A program made the position numbers and the translations under genes. Positions 1-8,866 of a stretch of DNA of 64,000 bases are shown here, in pieces. Below the pieces are notes generated by a model. That model was not told where the DNA came from. It saw only the letters and a list, made by a program, of their open reading frames with translations, and made no database searches. Position 1 is the first letter of the stretch; every line of letters starts with the position of its first letter. The stretch is from Candidatus Koribacter versatilis Ellin345 (GTDB taxonomy: Bacteria > Acidobacteriota > Terriglobia > Terriglobales > Acidobacteriaceae): NCBI RefSeq assembly GCF_000014005.1, contig NC_008009.1, positions 3,410,001-3,474,000 on the forward strand. Direction: 5' to 3'.

Positions 1-681
1 AAGCACATCAATATCCGCGGACACTCGATTCGTGTCGGCCGCTATGCTGCCTTCATCGGCGAAGCCATGGGCATGGGAGCTTCGGAAGCTTCCGCCCTGC
101 GCGCTTCCGGCTATCTGCACGATATCGGCAAGGTCGCGGTGGACCGTCGTCTGTTCGGCAAGCCCAGCGCGTTGAACGAAGCTGAGTTCAAAGAAATGGC
201 CGATCACACCATCGTCGGCAGCGAGATCGTCTCCGGCGTGCAGTTCCCATGGCCGCAGGTGGGCGAAGTCGTTCGATCGCATCACGAGCGTCTTGACGGA
301 TCCGGCTATCCCGACCATCTGCGCGGCGACGAACTTGCAAAACATGTGCGCATCATGGGCTTGGCCGATGCATTCGATGCCATGACCAGCGAGCGTCCGT
401 ACCGGCAGCCGCTCTCCATCGGCGAAGCGTTGACCGAAGTGGTGAAAATGTCGCCCACGCACTTTGATCCCGAGACGGTGCAGGCGCTGCTGGTGCAGGT
501 CCGGCGCGATGCAGTTGCTTCGTGCAGTCCAAAGCTCAGCGCCGCCTGGATAAAATCGCAGCCGGACAAGCCCAAGTTCCTCGACGACCGCGTGATGTGC
601 GCCATTGCCCCACCGGACGTGGACCAGTTGGCCGCCGTCCTGCACCACAAGACAACGCGCAACCGGGTTTACTCAAACTAG
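1..681 (+). CDS. HD-GYP domain c-di-GMP phosphodiesterase, 5' end outside window
   Basis: Only the C-terminal part is in the window; the frame is open from base 1. The visible protein holds the hallmarks of the HD-GYP family: an HxxR-like start (HSIRVGRYA), the metal-binding HDIGK about 40 residues in, and the HHERLDGSGYP signature about 50 residues further. HD-GYP proteins hydrolyse cyclic di-GMP in the cytoplasm, usually behind a sensor or receiver domain, which would lie upstream here. The last ~70 residues after the HD core look unstructured and are not recognised. It reads in the same direction as the DUF1800 gene 81 bp downstream, but no functional link is evident. Confidence 0.88.
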   Translation, partial: KHINIRGHSIRVGRYAAFIGEAMGMGASEASALRASGYLHDIGKVAVDRRLFGKPSALNEAEFKEMADHTIVGSEIVSGVQFPWPQVGEVVRSHHERLDGSGYPDHLRGDELAKHVRIMGLADAFDAMTSERPYRQPLSIGEALTEVVKMSPTHFDPETVQALLVQVRRDAVASCSPKLSAAWIKSQPDKPKFLDDRVMCAIAPPDVDQLAAVLHHKTTRNRVYSN

Positions 682-762
682 CGCCACCTTTCGGCCATCG
701 CGCAACTTTCCTTTCCCAATGGGTTCATAATTCCCAGACACATCTCCGTCCGGGATGGAACG

Positions 763-2760
763 ATGCCCTTTCAACGCGTAGTAACCGCAGCGGCCCTCAT
801 CTCGACGCTCACCCTCGGCGCAACGATTTTGTCCGCGTCCAAAAAGAAAACCACAGCGCCTCAACTCGACGACACCAAGCAGGTCGTGCACGCGCTCAAC
901 CGGTTAACCTTCGGTCCGCGACCGGGCGATGTGGATCGGGTGAAAGCAATCGGTCTCAACAAGTGGATCGATGAGCAACTGCATCCTGACAAGATTGACG
1001 ACAGCGCGCTCCAGGCGCGGCTCTCGAACTTCCGCACGCTGACGATGAACGCACGCGAGATGGCCGAGAAGTTCCCGCCGAACCAGGTGGTGAAGCAAGT
1101 GTCGGAAGGCAAGATGAGCGTGCCCCATAATCCCGACGAGAAGATCGTCTATCTCGCGGCGCTCGATCGTTACGACCTGAAGAAGGAAAACAAGGCAAAC
1201 GGAACCAAGAAGAAGGCCGACGATGCGGACGCCACCGACCAGGCCGATCTTCCCGATGATCAAATAAACGATGCTGAGCGCCAACGCCGCCGCTCGGCGC
1301 GGATCCACGGCGAGCAGATCGCCACCCAGATTGCGAGCGTCGCTCCCGACAAGCGCATTGAGGCTCTCCTGCGCCTTCCCGATCAAGACCGCCGCGACCT
1401 GCTGCGCATCAACGACGAAACGCGCCAGCAACTCATCAGCGGCATGAACCCTGCGGATCGCGAAGCTGTGCTCGCCATGCGGAACCCGCAAGGCTTGGTG
1501 GAAGACGAACTCAAGGATTCAAAGCTGCTGCGCGCCATCTACAGCGATCGCCAACTCGAAGAGGTAATGACCGACTTCTGGTTCAACCACTTCAACATCT
1601 TCCTCAACAAGGGACCGGATCGTTATTTCGTGACGGAGTACGAGCGCGATGTGATTCGTCGCCATGCGCTCGGGAAATTCAAAGATCTTCTGAACGCCAC
1701 CGCCCATAGCCCGGCGATGATGTTCTATCTCGACAACGCCGAGAGCGTCGGCCCGAACTCTCCGGCTGCGCTGGGCATGCCCGACAGCCTTCGCCGCCCG
1801 ATGTACCGCGGCTATGGTCAACCGCCGCAGCAGCATTCCGCCAAGAAAAAGCAGAACGGCTTGAACGAGAACTACGCGCGCGAGTTGATGGAACTGCACA
1901 CGCTCGGCGTGAATGGCGGCTACTCGCAGAAAGATGTCACGGAAGTCGCGAAGGTCTTCACCGGCTGGACGATTGAAGAACCGCGCAAAGGCGGCGGCTT
2001 CAAGTTCGCCGAGCGCCGTCACGAGCCGGGCTCGAAGTATGTCCTCGGCCAGAAGATCGACCAGGGCGGCGAGCGTGAAGGCGAGCACGTTCTCGAGATG
2101 CTGGCTCGCGATCCGCATACCGCGCACTTCGTCTGCAACAAGCTCGCAATGCGATTTGTCGCCGATGCGCCACCGCAGGCACTGGTGGACCGCATGGCCG
2201 ACACCTTCCTGAAGAAAGATGGCGACATCCGCGAAGTGCTGCGAACGATGTTGCAATCGCAGGAATTCTGGGCGCCGGAGTCCTATCGCGCGAAAGTGAA
2301 AACGCCGCTGGAATTCGTAGTGAGTTCGGTGCGCGCAACCGGCGCTGAGGTCAGCGATGCCAAGCCGCTGGTGCAAACGCTCAACCAGATGGGCATGCCG
2401 CTCTATGGCATGCAGCCGCCGACGGGCTACTCGATGAAGGCCGATACCTGGGTGAACTCCGCTGCCCTGCTGGCGCGCATGAATTTCGCGCTCGGCCTCG
2501 GCACCGGCAAGATCAAGGGCTCGCAGGTTCCGCCGGAATTCCTGCACGGCAACAACGCGCCCGATGCCATGGCCACTGAATCAACGCTCGAACAGAACTT
2601 GCTGGCGGGCGACATTTCGGAGCAAACGCGGAGCGTGATTCACAAACAGCTCGACGATCCCAAAATCCAGGCGCAAGTCGCCGACGACAACAAACGCGCA
2701 CAACGCGAGGGACTGCTGGCGGGCCTGATTCTCGGCTCGCCCGAGTTCCAGCGGAGGTAA
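763..2760 (+). CDS. DUF1800 family exported protein
   Basis: This 665-residue protein starts with a signal-peptide-like segment (basic start, then a hydrophobic run to about residue 25). Near residue 45 it has the family hallmark LNRLTFGPRPGD, followed by a long alpha-helical body and the C-terminal LILGSPEFQ typical of DUF1800. The biochemical role of DUF1800 is not established. It is almost always encoded directly before a DUF1501 protein, as here: the DUF1501 start lies 5 bp downstream, with its Shine-Dalgarno GGAGGT inside the last codons of this gene. The two are presumably co-translated and act together at the cell envelope. An internal charged Lys/Asp-rich stretch (residues ~140-170) looks like a linker. 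Confidence 0.85.
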   Translation: MPFQRVVTAAALISTLTLGATILSASKKKTTAPQLDDTKQVVHALNRLTFGPRPGDVDRVKAIGLNKWIDEQLHPDKIDDSALQARLSNFRTLTMNAREMAEKFPPNQVVKQVSEGKMSVPHNPDEKIVYLAALDRYDLKKENKANGTKKKADDADATDQADLPDDQINDAERQRRRSARIHGEQIATQIASVAPDKRIEALLRLPDQDRRDLLRINDETRQQLISGMNPADREAVLAMRNPQGLVEDELKDSKLLRAIYSDRQLEEVMTDFWFNHFNIFLNKGPDRYFVTEYERDVIRRHALGKFKDLLNATAHSPAMMFYLDNAESVGPNSPAALGMPDSLRRPMYRGYGQPPQQHSAKKKQNGLNENYARELMELHTLGVNGGYSQKDVTEVAKVFTGWTIEEPRKGGGFKFAERRHEPGSKYVLGQKIDQGGEREGEHVLEMLARDPHTAHFVCNKLAMRFVADAPPQALVDRMADTFLKKDGDIREVLRTMLQSQEFWAPESYRAKVKTPLEFVVSSVRATGAEVSDAKPLVQTLNQMGMPLYGMQPPTGYSMKADTWVNSAALLARMNFALGLGTGKIKGSQVPPEFLHGNNAPDAMATESTLEQNLLAGDISEQTRSVIHKQLDDPKIQAQVADDNKRAQREGLLAGLILGSPEFQRR

Positions 2761-2765
2761 GTACG

Positions 2766-4007
2766 ATGCCGATTACACGCCGAATCTTCCTGAAGAACAG
2801 CGCCCTTGCGCTCGTCTCCACCGCCGTGGTGCCGGCGTTCCTCACCCGCGCTGTTTACGCCGACGCGCTTCCGCCGGGCAAGAAGCGCCTCGTCGTCATC
2901 TTTCAGCGCGGCGCGGCCGACGGCCTCAACATCGTGGTGCCGCATGGCGAGTCGAACTACTACGCCATGCGCCCGAGCATCAATATTCCTCAGCACGACG
3001 TGATTGACCTCGATGGGCTCTTCGGCCTGCATCCTTCGCTGGCGTCGTTCAAGCCGATCTGGGACGCCAAGCATTTCGCCATCGTTCACGCTGCCGGCTC
3101 GCCCGATCCCACGCGCTCGCACTTCGACGCGCAGGACTTCATGGAATCCGGCACGCCGGGCTACAAGGGCACGGAAGACGGTTGGCTGAATCGTGCGTTG
3201 CACACCAACGATCCGCACATGAAAGACGAGCACTTCCGCGCCGTCGCGCTTGGCCCTTCCCTGCCGCGTATTCTCGCCGGACACGAGACCGCGATCGCGG
3301 TGAACAACGTGAAGCAGTTTGGTGTCGCGGGCAACAATCCGAACGCCGCTCCGGTTGCGAACAGCTTCGAATCCATGTACGCGACCTCTGCCGACACCGT
3401 GCTTCATGGCACCGGGCAGGAAACCTTTGACGCCGTGAAGATGTTGAAAGACGCCGATCCCTCGAAGTATCAGCCCTCAGCGGGCGCTAATTATCCGCGC
3501 GGACGCTTTGGCGATGCGCTCAAACAAACCGCGCAGCTGATCAAAGCGAACCTCGGCGTGCAGGTTGCGTTCACCGATATCGGCGGCTGGGACCATCACG
3601 TGAACGAAGGCTCAACCCAGGGCCAGATCGCCAATGTGCTGCGCGAATTCGGCCAATCGATCTCGGCGTTCTGGACCGACCTTGGCGATCTTCAGGAAGA
3701 GACGGTCGTCGTGACCATGAGCGAGTTCGGCCGCACCGCGCGCGAGAACGGCAATCGCGGTACCGACCACGGCCACGCGAATGTAATGTTCGTGCTCGGC
3801 GGCCCAGTGCGCGGTGGACGCGTGTACGGCCAGTGGCCTGGGTTAGCGGCGCATCAACTCTACGAGGGCCGCGACCTCGCGCTCACCACCGACTTCCGGC
3901 GCGTCCTGGGAGAGGCCGTGTATACGCACCTCGGCAACCGCGACTTGAACACGGTGTTTCCGAATTATCAGAATTCGCCGAAGGGCTTTTTAGGATTGCT
4001 CGGCTAG
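2766..4007 (+). CDS. DUF1501 family Tat-exported protein
   Basis: The protein has 413 residues. The N-terminus TRRIFLKNSALAL is a twin-arginine (Tat) signal, so a folded protein is probably exported. Family features are visible: FQRGAADGLNIVVPHGE near residue 50 and MSEFGRTARENGNRGTDHGHA near residue 320. DUF1501 belongs to the alkaline phosphatase/sulfatase-like superfamily and the D/H-rich motifs would fit metal binding, but no substrate is known. It is paired with the upstream DUF1800 gene and shares its ribosome-binding region. The 3' end overlaps the convergent lgt gene by 4 bp. Confidence 0.87.
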   Translation: MPITRRIFLKNSALALVSTAVVPAFLTRAVYADALPPGKKRLVVIFQRGAADGLNIVVPHGESNYYAMRPSINIPQHDVIDLDGLFGLHPSLASFKPIWDAKHFAIVHAAGSPDPTRSHFDAQDFMESGTPGYKGTEDGWLNRALHTNDPHMKDEHFRAVALGPSLPRILAGHETAIAVNNVKQFGVAGNNPNAAPVANSFESMYATSADTVLHGTGQETFDAVKMLKDADPSKYQPSAGANYPRGRFGDALKQTAQLIKANLGVQVAFTDIGGWDHHVNEGSTQGQIANVLREFGQSISAFWTDLGDLQEETVVVTMSEFGRTARENGNRGTDHGHANVMFVLGGPVRGGRVYGQWPGLAAHQLYEGRDLALTTDFRRVLGEAVYTHLGNRDLNTVFPNYQNSPKGFLGLLG

Positions 4008-4807
4008 CGCGCTGGCGCCAGTTCCGCCTGCTGCCGCAACGGCACACGCCGCAGCCAGATGATCGTGCCGGCGATCACCATCGCGATGGCGATACCTTGG
4101 GTTTGGGTCAGCCAGGTGCCGAAGAGCACACCGCGTCCCTCATCTCCGCGCACGAACTCAAGGAAGAAGCGCGCCACGCCGTAGATGAACATATACGCGC
4201 CCACCACTTGTCCTTCGAAGCGCTTGCGTTTCAATAGCCACATGAGAAACGCAAAGTTCAGCAGTTCGACGATCATCTCGTAAAGCTGCGTCGGGTGGAT
4301 GTGCACGTTCAGCGGCGTACCGCTGAGGTCATGTGCCAGCGGATTCTTAAACACCACGCCCCACGGCAGGGTGGTCTCCTTGCCAAAGCAGCATCCGGCG
4401 GAGAAGCAGCCCAGGCGCCCGAAGGCGTGCCCGAGCGCGAGCCCCGGCGCAAACACATCGGCGGTGCGCAAGCCCGGCATGTGGTTCACGCGCATGTACC
4501 AGGCGCCACAAATGACGGCGAGCACCACGCCACCCGAAAATACGCCGCCGGCCTGCAACGTCGAAAGACTGAATAACTCCTGCGGGTTCTTGAAGCGGTC
4601 CCATTCCGTGATGAACATCAGCAACTTCGCGCCGACGATTCCGGCGAAAACGAAGATGATGGCGAGGTTCCAGACCTTGTCGGGATCCATGCCCTGTTGC
4701 TTGGCAAGCTTTTGGATAAGAAGGATCGCCAGCACCACGCCGAGCGAGACGAGGAATCCGTAGGTAGGGAGCGAAAAATTGCCGATGTGAACTAATTGAG
4801 GGAACAC
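4004..4807 (-). CDS. lgt: Prolipoprotein diacylglyceryl transferase (Lgt)
   Basis: The 267-residue inner-membrane protein has about seven hydrophobic segments. Lgt transfers diacylglycerol from phosphatidylglycerol to the lipobox cysteine of prolipoproteins. Visible family features are PTYGFL near residue 14, GRLGCFSAGCCFG at 130-142 and HPTQLYE at 171-177. Where E. coli Lgt has FHGG with an essential His, this protein reads FSGG at 90-93, which is unusual. The chosen start is GTG at 4807 and the upstream ribosome site is weak. It is the only Lgt in the window. A substituted but active enzyme seems more likely than a dead one, because the rest of the fold is intact. Confidence 0.9.
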   Translation of the reverse strand: MFPQLVHIGNFSLPTYGFLVSLGVVLAILLIQKLAKQQGMDPDKVWNLAIIFVFAGIVGAKLLMFITEWDRFKNPQELFSLSTLQAGGVFSGGVVLAVICGAWYMRVNHMPGLRTADVFAPGLALGHAFGRLGCFSAGCCFGKETTLPWGVVFKNPLAHDLSGTPLNVHIHPTQLYEMIVELLNFAFLMWLLKRKRFEGQVVGAYMFIYGVARFFLEFVRGDEGRGVLFGTWLTQTQGIAIAMVIAGTIIWLRRVPLRQQAELAPAR

Positions 4808-5162
4808 GTCTTTATTTTAGACGGTCGAATAGGAAGATTCGGTGCAGAAACCGAATCCGTACAAAAACAACAATGCCGACCCGCTTAGCCGTGCGCAATG
4901 GGCCGTCAATGAACCCGTTCGTTACGGTGGGCACCCTCCGAGATCCTTTAGGCTTCTCCGCAGGGCGGAGCATGCACACCAGATCTATGTCGAGGCGGGC
5001 ACCCTGTTCATTGAATTATCGGTTCAAAAAACGGTTGCCATCCGTCACCAACTTTGCAGGCCGGCGAACTGTGAATTCGATGCTAGCTGGCACTCTCGCG
5101 ATTCGCAAGTCAACCGACAAAATTCATGGAACTTGGCTTGCTCTGATCTGAGCTAGTGAAGA
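4808..5162. other. Intergenic stretch without a convincing gene
   Basis: This 355-bp gap lies upstream of lgt. The open frames in it have no ribosome site and no family features. One compact hairpin is visible at about 4953-4968 (CTCCGC, three-base loop, GCGGAG). Two GGGCACCC words nearby resemble the borders of the GGGTGCCCC hairpin repeats found elsewhere in the window. Nothing else is recognised. Confidence 0.5.
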
Positions 5163-6368
5163 CTAAAGCGCGAAGGCCGTCCGCAAGCGCGACATCGCAT
5201 AAAACATATGCGCTTGTCCCCACGCTACGTAAGCCATGCGCTGGGTGCCGGTTGCATATTTGCGATACGCAAAGCTGTTGTCGGGATTGCGCATGTTCTG
5301 CAACGTCCATTGCAGGATGCTGATCGCCCGATCTGGGGCATCAATGTCGTCTTTCATCATTGCCGAAAAGTGCTCAATCGCCTGCGAGCACGCGCGCACG
5401 TCCACCGGATACAGCCGATGCACAAACATCTTCGGCTTGCCATCAGTCTCGAAGAACACTCGCTTAAACGCTTCGTTGCCGTTGAAAATCGTGTCGTCGA
5501 AGTTGCGATCTCCAGAGTAGAAGCGGTAATCGTTCATCGCGATCACGTTGTACGACGTATGGATCGCATTGATGTTGCGCTTCTCTTCTCCTAGCCCGTA
5601 GTACCACATGCCGGTAGCGAGTTGGGCGTTGCGCAGGAAATTCATCGCCCGCACTGCGAGTTCGAGATACTCGTCATTGCGGTTCCACTGCCAAAGGCGC
5701 GCCAGGAAGCTGCCGACCAGCGCGCTCTTGTGAAATATCTTTTCCTGGTCGTCAGGCGAAGTGCTGAAGCACATCTCGTCCGACTCATCCACCGAGCGAT
5801 TCAGCCGCGTGATGAAGTACCGCCCCACCGACTCCGCCACGGCAACCGCCGACTCATCGCGTACCTTTTCGGCGAGCGTCATCATCGCCGATCCGCACAG
5901 ATACGAGACGAATGTATCCGGCTTAAACACGGGCGCATTCAGATCGCGCGCAAAACGATCATCGTACTCATCGCCCCAGCAATATTCTTTTTCACTGGGA
6001 TGCCTCAACCGCAGCAGTTCGCCGCGCAGCACGATGATCGTCGGCAACACCCCGGGGTCGAACGGATAGAGTTCCGCGCAGGCACCCAGCGCCAGCGCCA
6101 GCGTCGTCGGCGTGTACGACAGTGGCACGCTCAGAAACTTTCGCGCGCGCCGTCCGCTGTGCTCACTGAGATAGTCGATGAGGTGAGAAATGCCAGGCTG
6201 TTTGAAAAACGGCTTCTGGAACGACGGTGCCGAGCGCAGGTCGCTGGGCTCATAGCCTTGGTAATAATGGTCCCGCAGCCAAACCGCCAGTTCTTCGCAC
6301 GTCACGCGGACGGTCGGTGCGGCGTCTTCAAACGCTCGACGCAGAGCCGTTGAGATGGCGCTGGACAC
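5163..6368 (-). CDS. Hypothetical protein, probable alpha/alpha-toroid fold
   Basis: This 401-residue cytoplasmic-looking protein has neither a signal peptide nor a membrane segment. Repeated helix pairs rich in Trp, Tyr and Arg occur throughout (for example AVRAMNFLRNAQ near residue 240 and ILQWTLQNMRNPDNSFAYR near 350). They are reminiscent of six-hairpin/terpenoid-cyclase-like toroids such as those found beside polysaccharide genes. That fold assignment is an inference. No catalytic motif can be named, and no pathway partner is next to it. The start is GTG at 6368 after a G-rich stretch. It stands alone between lgt and the gene at 6505. Confidence 0.7.
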   Translation of the reverse strand: MSSAISTALRRAFEDAAPTVRVTCEELAVWLRDHYYQGYEPSDLRSAPSFQKPFFKQPGISHLIDYLSEHSGRRARKFLSVPLSYTPTTLALALGACAELYPFDPGVLPTIIVLRGELLRLRHPSEKEYCWGDEYDDRFARDLNAPVFKPDTFVSYLCGSAMMTLAEKVRDESAVAVAESVGRYFITRLNRSVDESDEMCFSTSPDDQEKIFHKSALVGSFLARLWQWNRNDEYLELAVRAMNFLRNAQLATGMWYYGLGEEKRNINAIHTSYNVIAMNDYRFYSGDRNFDDTIFNGNEAFKRVFFETDGKPKMFVHRLYPVDVRACSQAIEHFSAMMKDDIDAPDRAISILQWTLQNMRNPDNSFAYRKYATGTQRMAYVAWGQAHMFYAMSRLRTAFAL

Positions 6369-6504
6369 AATGCCCCCGTGGTCCCCAGATGTTCAGCCGT
6401 GTTGAGGGGTGATGCGGGCGGATTATAACAACCAGAGCGCGATTTGACAGTCAATTTCGTACCACGACTGCATCGTGCTACCCCGAATGTGTACGCGCGC
6501 GGTT

Positions 6505-7323
6505 TCAGCGCCCCTGGCTGGGATCCGCGCTGGTTGCCGTATTCAAGTCCACGTGGGTCTTTGTTTCAACCGGCAATTCCGGCGGATAGCAGTTGCCATC
6601 TGCGTTGTAGTTCTTCGGACACGCCTTGGCCTCGCCGCGCCTTGGCGACTGCGCATACTGCCAAATCTCCGCGTACGGGATGCCGCTCTTTGCCGGCGAT
6701 GGTGGGTTCTTGGGGAAATAACACCCCCGCGACGGCGAGCATGCATCGTTGTACGCCCAGATAGCGATCTTCCTTCCCTGCGCATGGTCATGGATGTCCT
6801 TCGCCGTCACCACGCCTTCGGCCGCCATTCCTGAGCAATACACGCCCGCTTTGAATCCCGCCGCGATCACTGCGTCGAACCACGCATGAAGGTAGGCCTG
6901 CTGTTCCTCCAGCATTCGCCCGCCCTGCTCCTGGTCGATAAAGATGATTGCCCCTGCCCGGAAGCCCTCGGCATTCGCCCGCGCCGCCGCGTCCCGACCG
7001 TCCTTTTGACCGATCTGCGCCGGGTTTTTACCCTTAAGTTCGTTGTAAAGCCGACCGTTGTAGAGAACCGCGAAGCCAAATCCGGCAGCTTTCATCATTT
7101 CCCGTTTGCCTGCCCAGGTATTGCGGTTCGCCCCCGGCGGATTATTCAGCCAATAGCCGGTCCACTCGAAGGTCTTGTGCAGGGCAGGCAGCAGATCGTC
7201 GCCGGGATAGACATTCCGATCGAAGCCGAGGTGGTACGGCTGGGACTCTTGGGCAACGGCTAACCCGCTGATTCCGAAAAAGATGGCAAGCAGAACTGAT
7301 ACAATAATCTTGGTTTTGCGCAT
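6505..7323 (-). CDS. Exported DUF1906-like (glycoside hydrolase-like) protein
   Basis: The start at 7323 is chosen because it gives a clean signal peptide (MRKTKIIVSVLLAIFFGISG, then an AVAQE cleavage site). A longer frame would add 61 residues without signal character. The mature 250-residue part has GFDRNVYPGDD at the start, then GFGFAVLYNGR, AIIFIDQEQGGRML, GFKAGVYCSG and AEIWQYAQSP. This is the strand pattern of the DUF1906/Rv2525c-like TIM-barrel family, a glycosidase- or lysozyme-like fold. The D and E of IDQE lie where catalytic acids sit in such barrels. A cell-wall role is therefore plausible but unproven. Confidence 0.72.
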   Translation of the reverse strand: MRKTKIIVSVLLAIFFGISGLAVAQESQPYHLGFDRNVYPGDDLLPALHKTFEWTGYWLNNPPGANRNTWAGKREMMKAAGFGFAVLYNGRLYNELKGKNPAQIGQKDGRDAAARANAEGFRAGAIIFIDQEQGGRMLEEQQAYLHAWFDAVIAAGFKAGVYCSGMAAEGVVTAKDIHDHAQGRKIAIWAYNDACSPSRGCYFPKNPPSPAKSGIPYAEIWQYAQSPRRGEAKACPKNYNADGNCYPPELPVETKTHVDLNTATSADPSQGR

Positions 7324-7576
7324 GACGGGCTGAGTGCGGCTTCCAAGAGGATTGCGAAGCAGCGCATCTTCCGTCATAATAACGGTTTGCCCCCGGTTGC
7401 GTCTGGATTTCCAGGCTCTCGCCAGTGGTAGATGTTCCTGCGGCGCGTTCCGTGCCGATTGTGAACCCAAAATCCCCTGCACAAGGGAAGGCCAGAACAG
7501 GCGCATGCGCTCCTGTTGGGACCAGTTGTGCGACCTGTGGATCTCAAATCCGCGGGAAACCTAAGGAGAAGCACCC

Positions 7577-7831
7577 GTGTTGATGATTCGTCTCTCGCGC
7601 CGTGGCGCGCGTAAGCAACCCCATTACCGCATTGTCGTTATCGAGAAGGACCGCGCCCGCGATGGCCGCTCCGTTGAGGTGGTTGGCACCTACAACCCGC
7701 GCACGAACCCCGGTTCCATCGAACTGAAGCGTGAGCGCGTGGAATACTGGGTCAGCAAAGGCGCCCAGATGAGCGATCGCGTGAAGAAGCTGTGGGACAA
7801 AACTCCTGCCGCTCCGGCCAGCGTAGCGTAA
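7577..7831 (+). CDS. rpsP: 30S ribosomal protein S16
   Basis: The 84 residues carry the S16 signature IRLSRRGARKQPHYRIVV, followed by RDGRSVEVVGTYNPRTNPG. S16 binds 16S rRNA early in 30S assembly. The start is GTG at 7577, because AAGGAGA at 7563-7569 is ideally spaced from it; the in-frame ATG two codons later is further away. It is the first gene of the conserved rpsP-khpA-rimM-trmD-rplS operon. The gap to khpA is 173 bp and carries short repeats and a hairpin element, which is unusual because these genes are normally tightly packed. Confidence 0.97.
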   Translation: MLMIRLSRRGARKQPHYRIVVIEKDRARDGRSVEVVGTYNPRTNPGSIELKRERVEYWVSKGAQMSDRVKKLWDKTPAAPASVA

Positions 7832-7840
7832 CGACTCCGT

Positions 7841-7912
7841 TCGTGCAGATTGGTCGATTCACTCTGCCGAACACGCAGATTAATCGATTCGCTCTGCCGA
7901 ACACGCTTGTGA
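7841..7912. repeat. Two-copy tandem repeat before the hairpin element
   Basis: Two imperfect direct copies of about 30 bp (core CAGATT, then TCGATTC, then CTCTGCCGAACACG) lie between rpsP and the hairpin element. Similar short tandem units lie on the 5' side of the element at 20119 and 24541. Confidence 0.75.
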
Positions 7913-7920
7913 AAGTAAGG

Positions 7921-7988
7921 TTTGTATCAGGGCACGACTTTAGTCGTGCCGAAACAGCCGGGCAAGATTCGGGGCTTTAGCCCCTGCG
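7921..7988 (+). repeat. Dispersed two-hairpin element, copy 1
   Basis: The copy starts with TTTGTATCAGGGC. It holds hairpin 1 at 7931-7950 (GGCACGAC, TTTA loop, GTCGTGCC) and hairpin 2 at 7971-7984 (GGGGC, TTTA loop, GCCCC), then CTGCGG. It lies inside the rpsP-khpA intergenic space. Three more copies in the same orientation lie at 13143, 20251 and 24731. Confidence 0.88.
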
Positions 7989-8004
7989 GTAATCGAGGAC
8001 AACC

Positions 8005-8259
8005 GTGACAACTGCTGCCAAAGGTGATCCCAAGGTTCTGATCGAGTACCTTGCCAAGGCGCTCGTTGAATCCCAGGGCGAAGTTTTCGTAGACGTCGAG
8101 CAGGAAGGCGAAACGACCTATGTGAACCTCGAGGTCGCCGAAAGCGACATGGGGCGCATCATCGGCCGCCAGGGACGCACGGCCAAGTCGCTGCGCGCGA
8201 TCTTGAATGCCGCCGGTGTGCGGCACAAGACGCATTATGAGCTCGACATCCTCGACTAA
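8005..8259 (+). CDS. khpA: KH-domain RNA-binding protein KhpA
   Basis: This 84-residue protein is a single KH domain with the GxxG-type loop in MGRIIGRQGRTAKSLRAIL. KhpA (YlqC family) binds RNA, often as a partner of KhpB, and influences cell division and elongation in Gram-positive bacteria. Its role in Acidobacteriota is not known. The GTG start follows a GAGGA ribosome site. Its position between rpsP and rimM is the standard one for this gene. The 3' end overlaps the rimM start by 23 bp. Confidence 0.93.
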   Translation: MTTAAKGDPKVLIEYLAKALVESQGEVFVDVEQEGETTYVNLEVAESDMGRIIGRQGRTAKSLRAILNAAGVRHKTHYELDILD

Positions 8260-8866
8260 TACGGACGACTTCATCACCATAGCCCGGATCCAAAAGACCC
8301 AGGGCCGGGTTGGCGAAGTCTTCTCGGAGTTGTTCACCGACTTCCCCGAGTTGTTCGAGCAGCGGCATCACCTGTACGTGTTGCCGGAAAAAGGTGAACG
8401 TCGCGAACTGGAACTGGAAGATCACTGGTTCCACAAGGGCGGGGTAGTTTTAAAGTTTCAGGGAATCGAAACTATCGACGACGCAGAAAAACTGCTTCGC
8501 AGCGAGGTTCAGATTCCCAGGCAAGATCGGGCCCAGTTGGAAGAAGGCGCTACCTATGTGAGCGACCTTGTGGGCTGCGAGCTCTTTGAGATTCATGGTT
8601 CGGAAGCGCGAAAGGTCGGCGTTGTAGCAGACGTCGATTTCAGCGCCGGCGAAGCGCCGCTGCTTGTCGTCAAAGGGGATCGCGAACATCTCATCCCCTA
8701 CGTCGAGAGCTTCTTGAAGTCGACAGACTTCAAAGCCAAGCGCATCGAGATGGTGTTGCCGCAAGGCATGCTCGAACTCGATGCCCCGCTCTCGAAAGCC
8801 GAGAAGGAGCGCCAGAAGTCCGAGGCCGACGAGACCCGTGAGGCAGGCGAAAGGCGGAAACGATGA
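8237..8866 (+). CDS. rimM: Ribosome maturation factor RimM
   Basis: RimM binds S19 and helps fold the 3' domain of 16S rRNA. Visible features are the N-terminal ITIARIQKTQGRVGEVFSELFTDFPE and the C-terminal PRC-barrel part with DLVGCELFE, GVVADV and LIPYVESFLKSTD. The ATG at 8237 is used, giving 209 residues. It lies inside the end of khpA; the longer frame from 8207 has no family-like N-terminus. The stop overlaps the trmD start (ATGA), so the two are translationally coupled. The last ~25 residues are a charged tail. Confidence 0.95.
   Translation: MSSTSSTNTDDFITIARIQKTQGRVGEVFSELFTDFPELFEQRHHLYVLPEKGERRELELEDHWFHKGGVVLKFQGIETIDDAEKLLRSEVQIPRQDRAQLEEGATYVSDLVGCELFEIHGSEARKVGVVADVDFSAGEAPLLVVKGDREHLIPYVESFLKSTDFKAKRIEMVLPQGMLELDAPLSKAEKERQKSEADETREAGERRKR

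Noticed and set aside
4842-5156. Two overlapping ~100-codon frames upstream of lgt
   Set aside because: No ribosome site, no family features, and composition unlike neighbouring genes.
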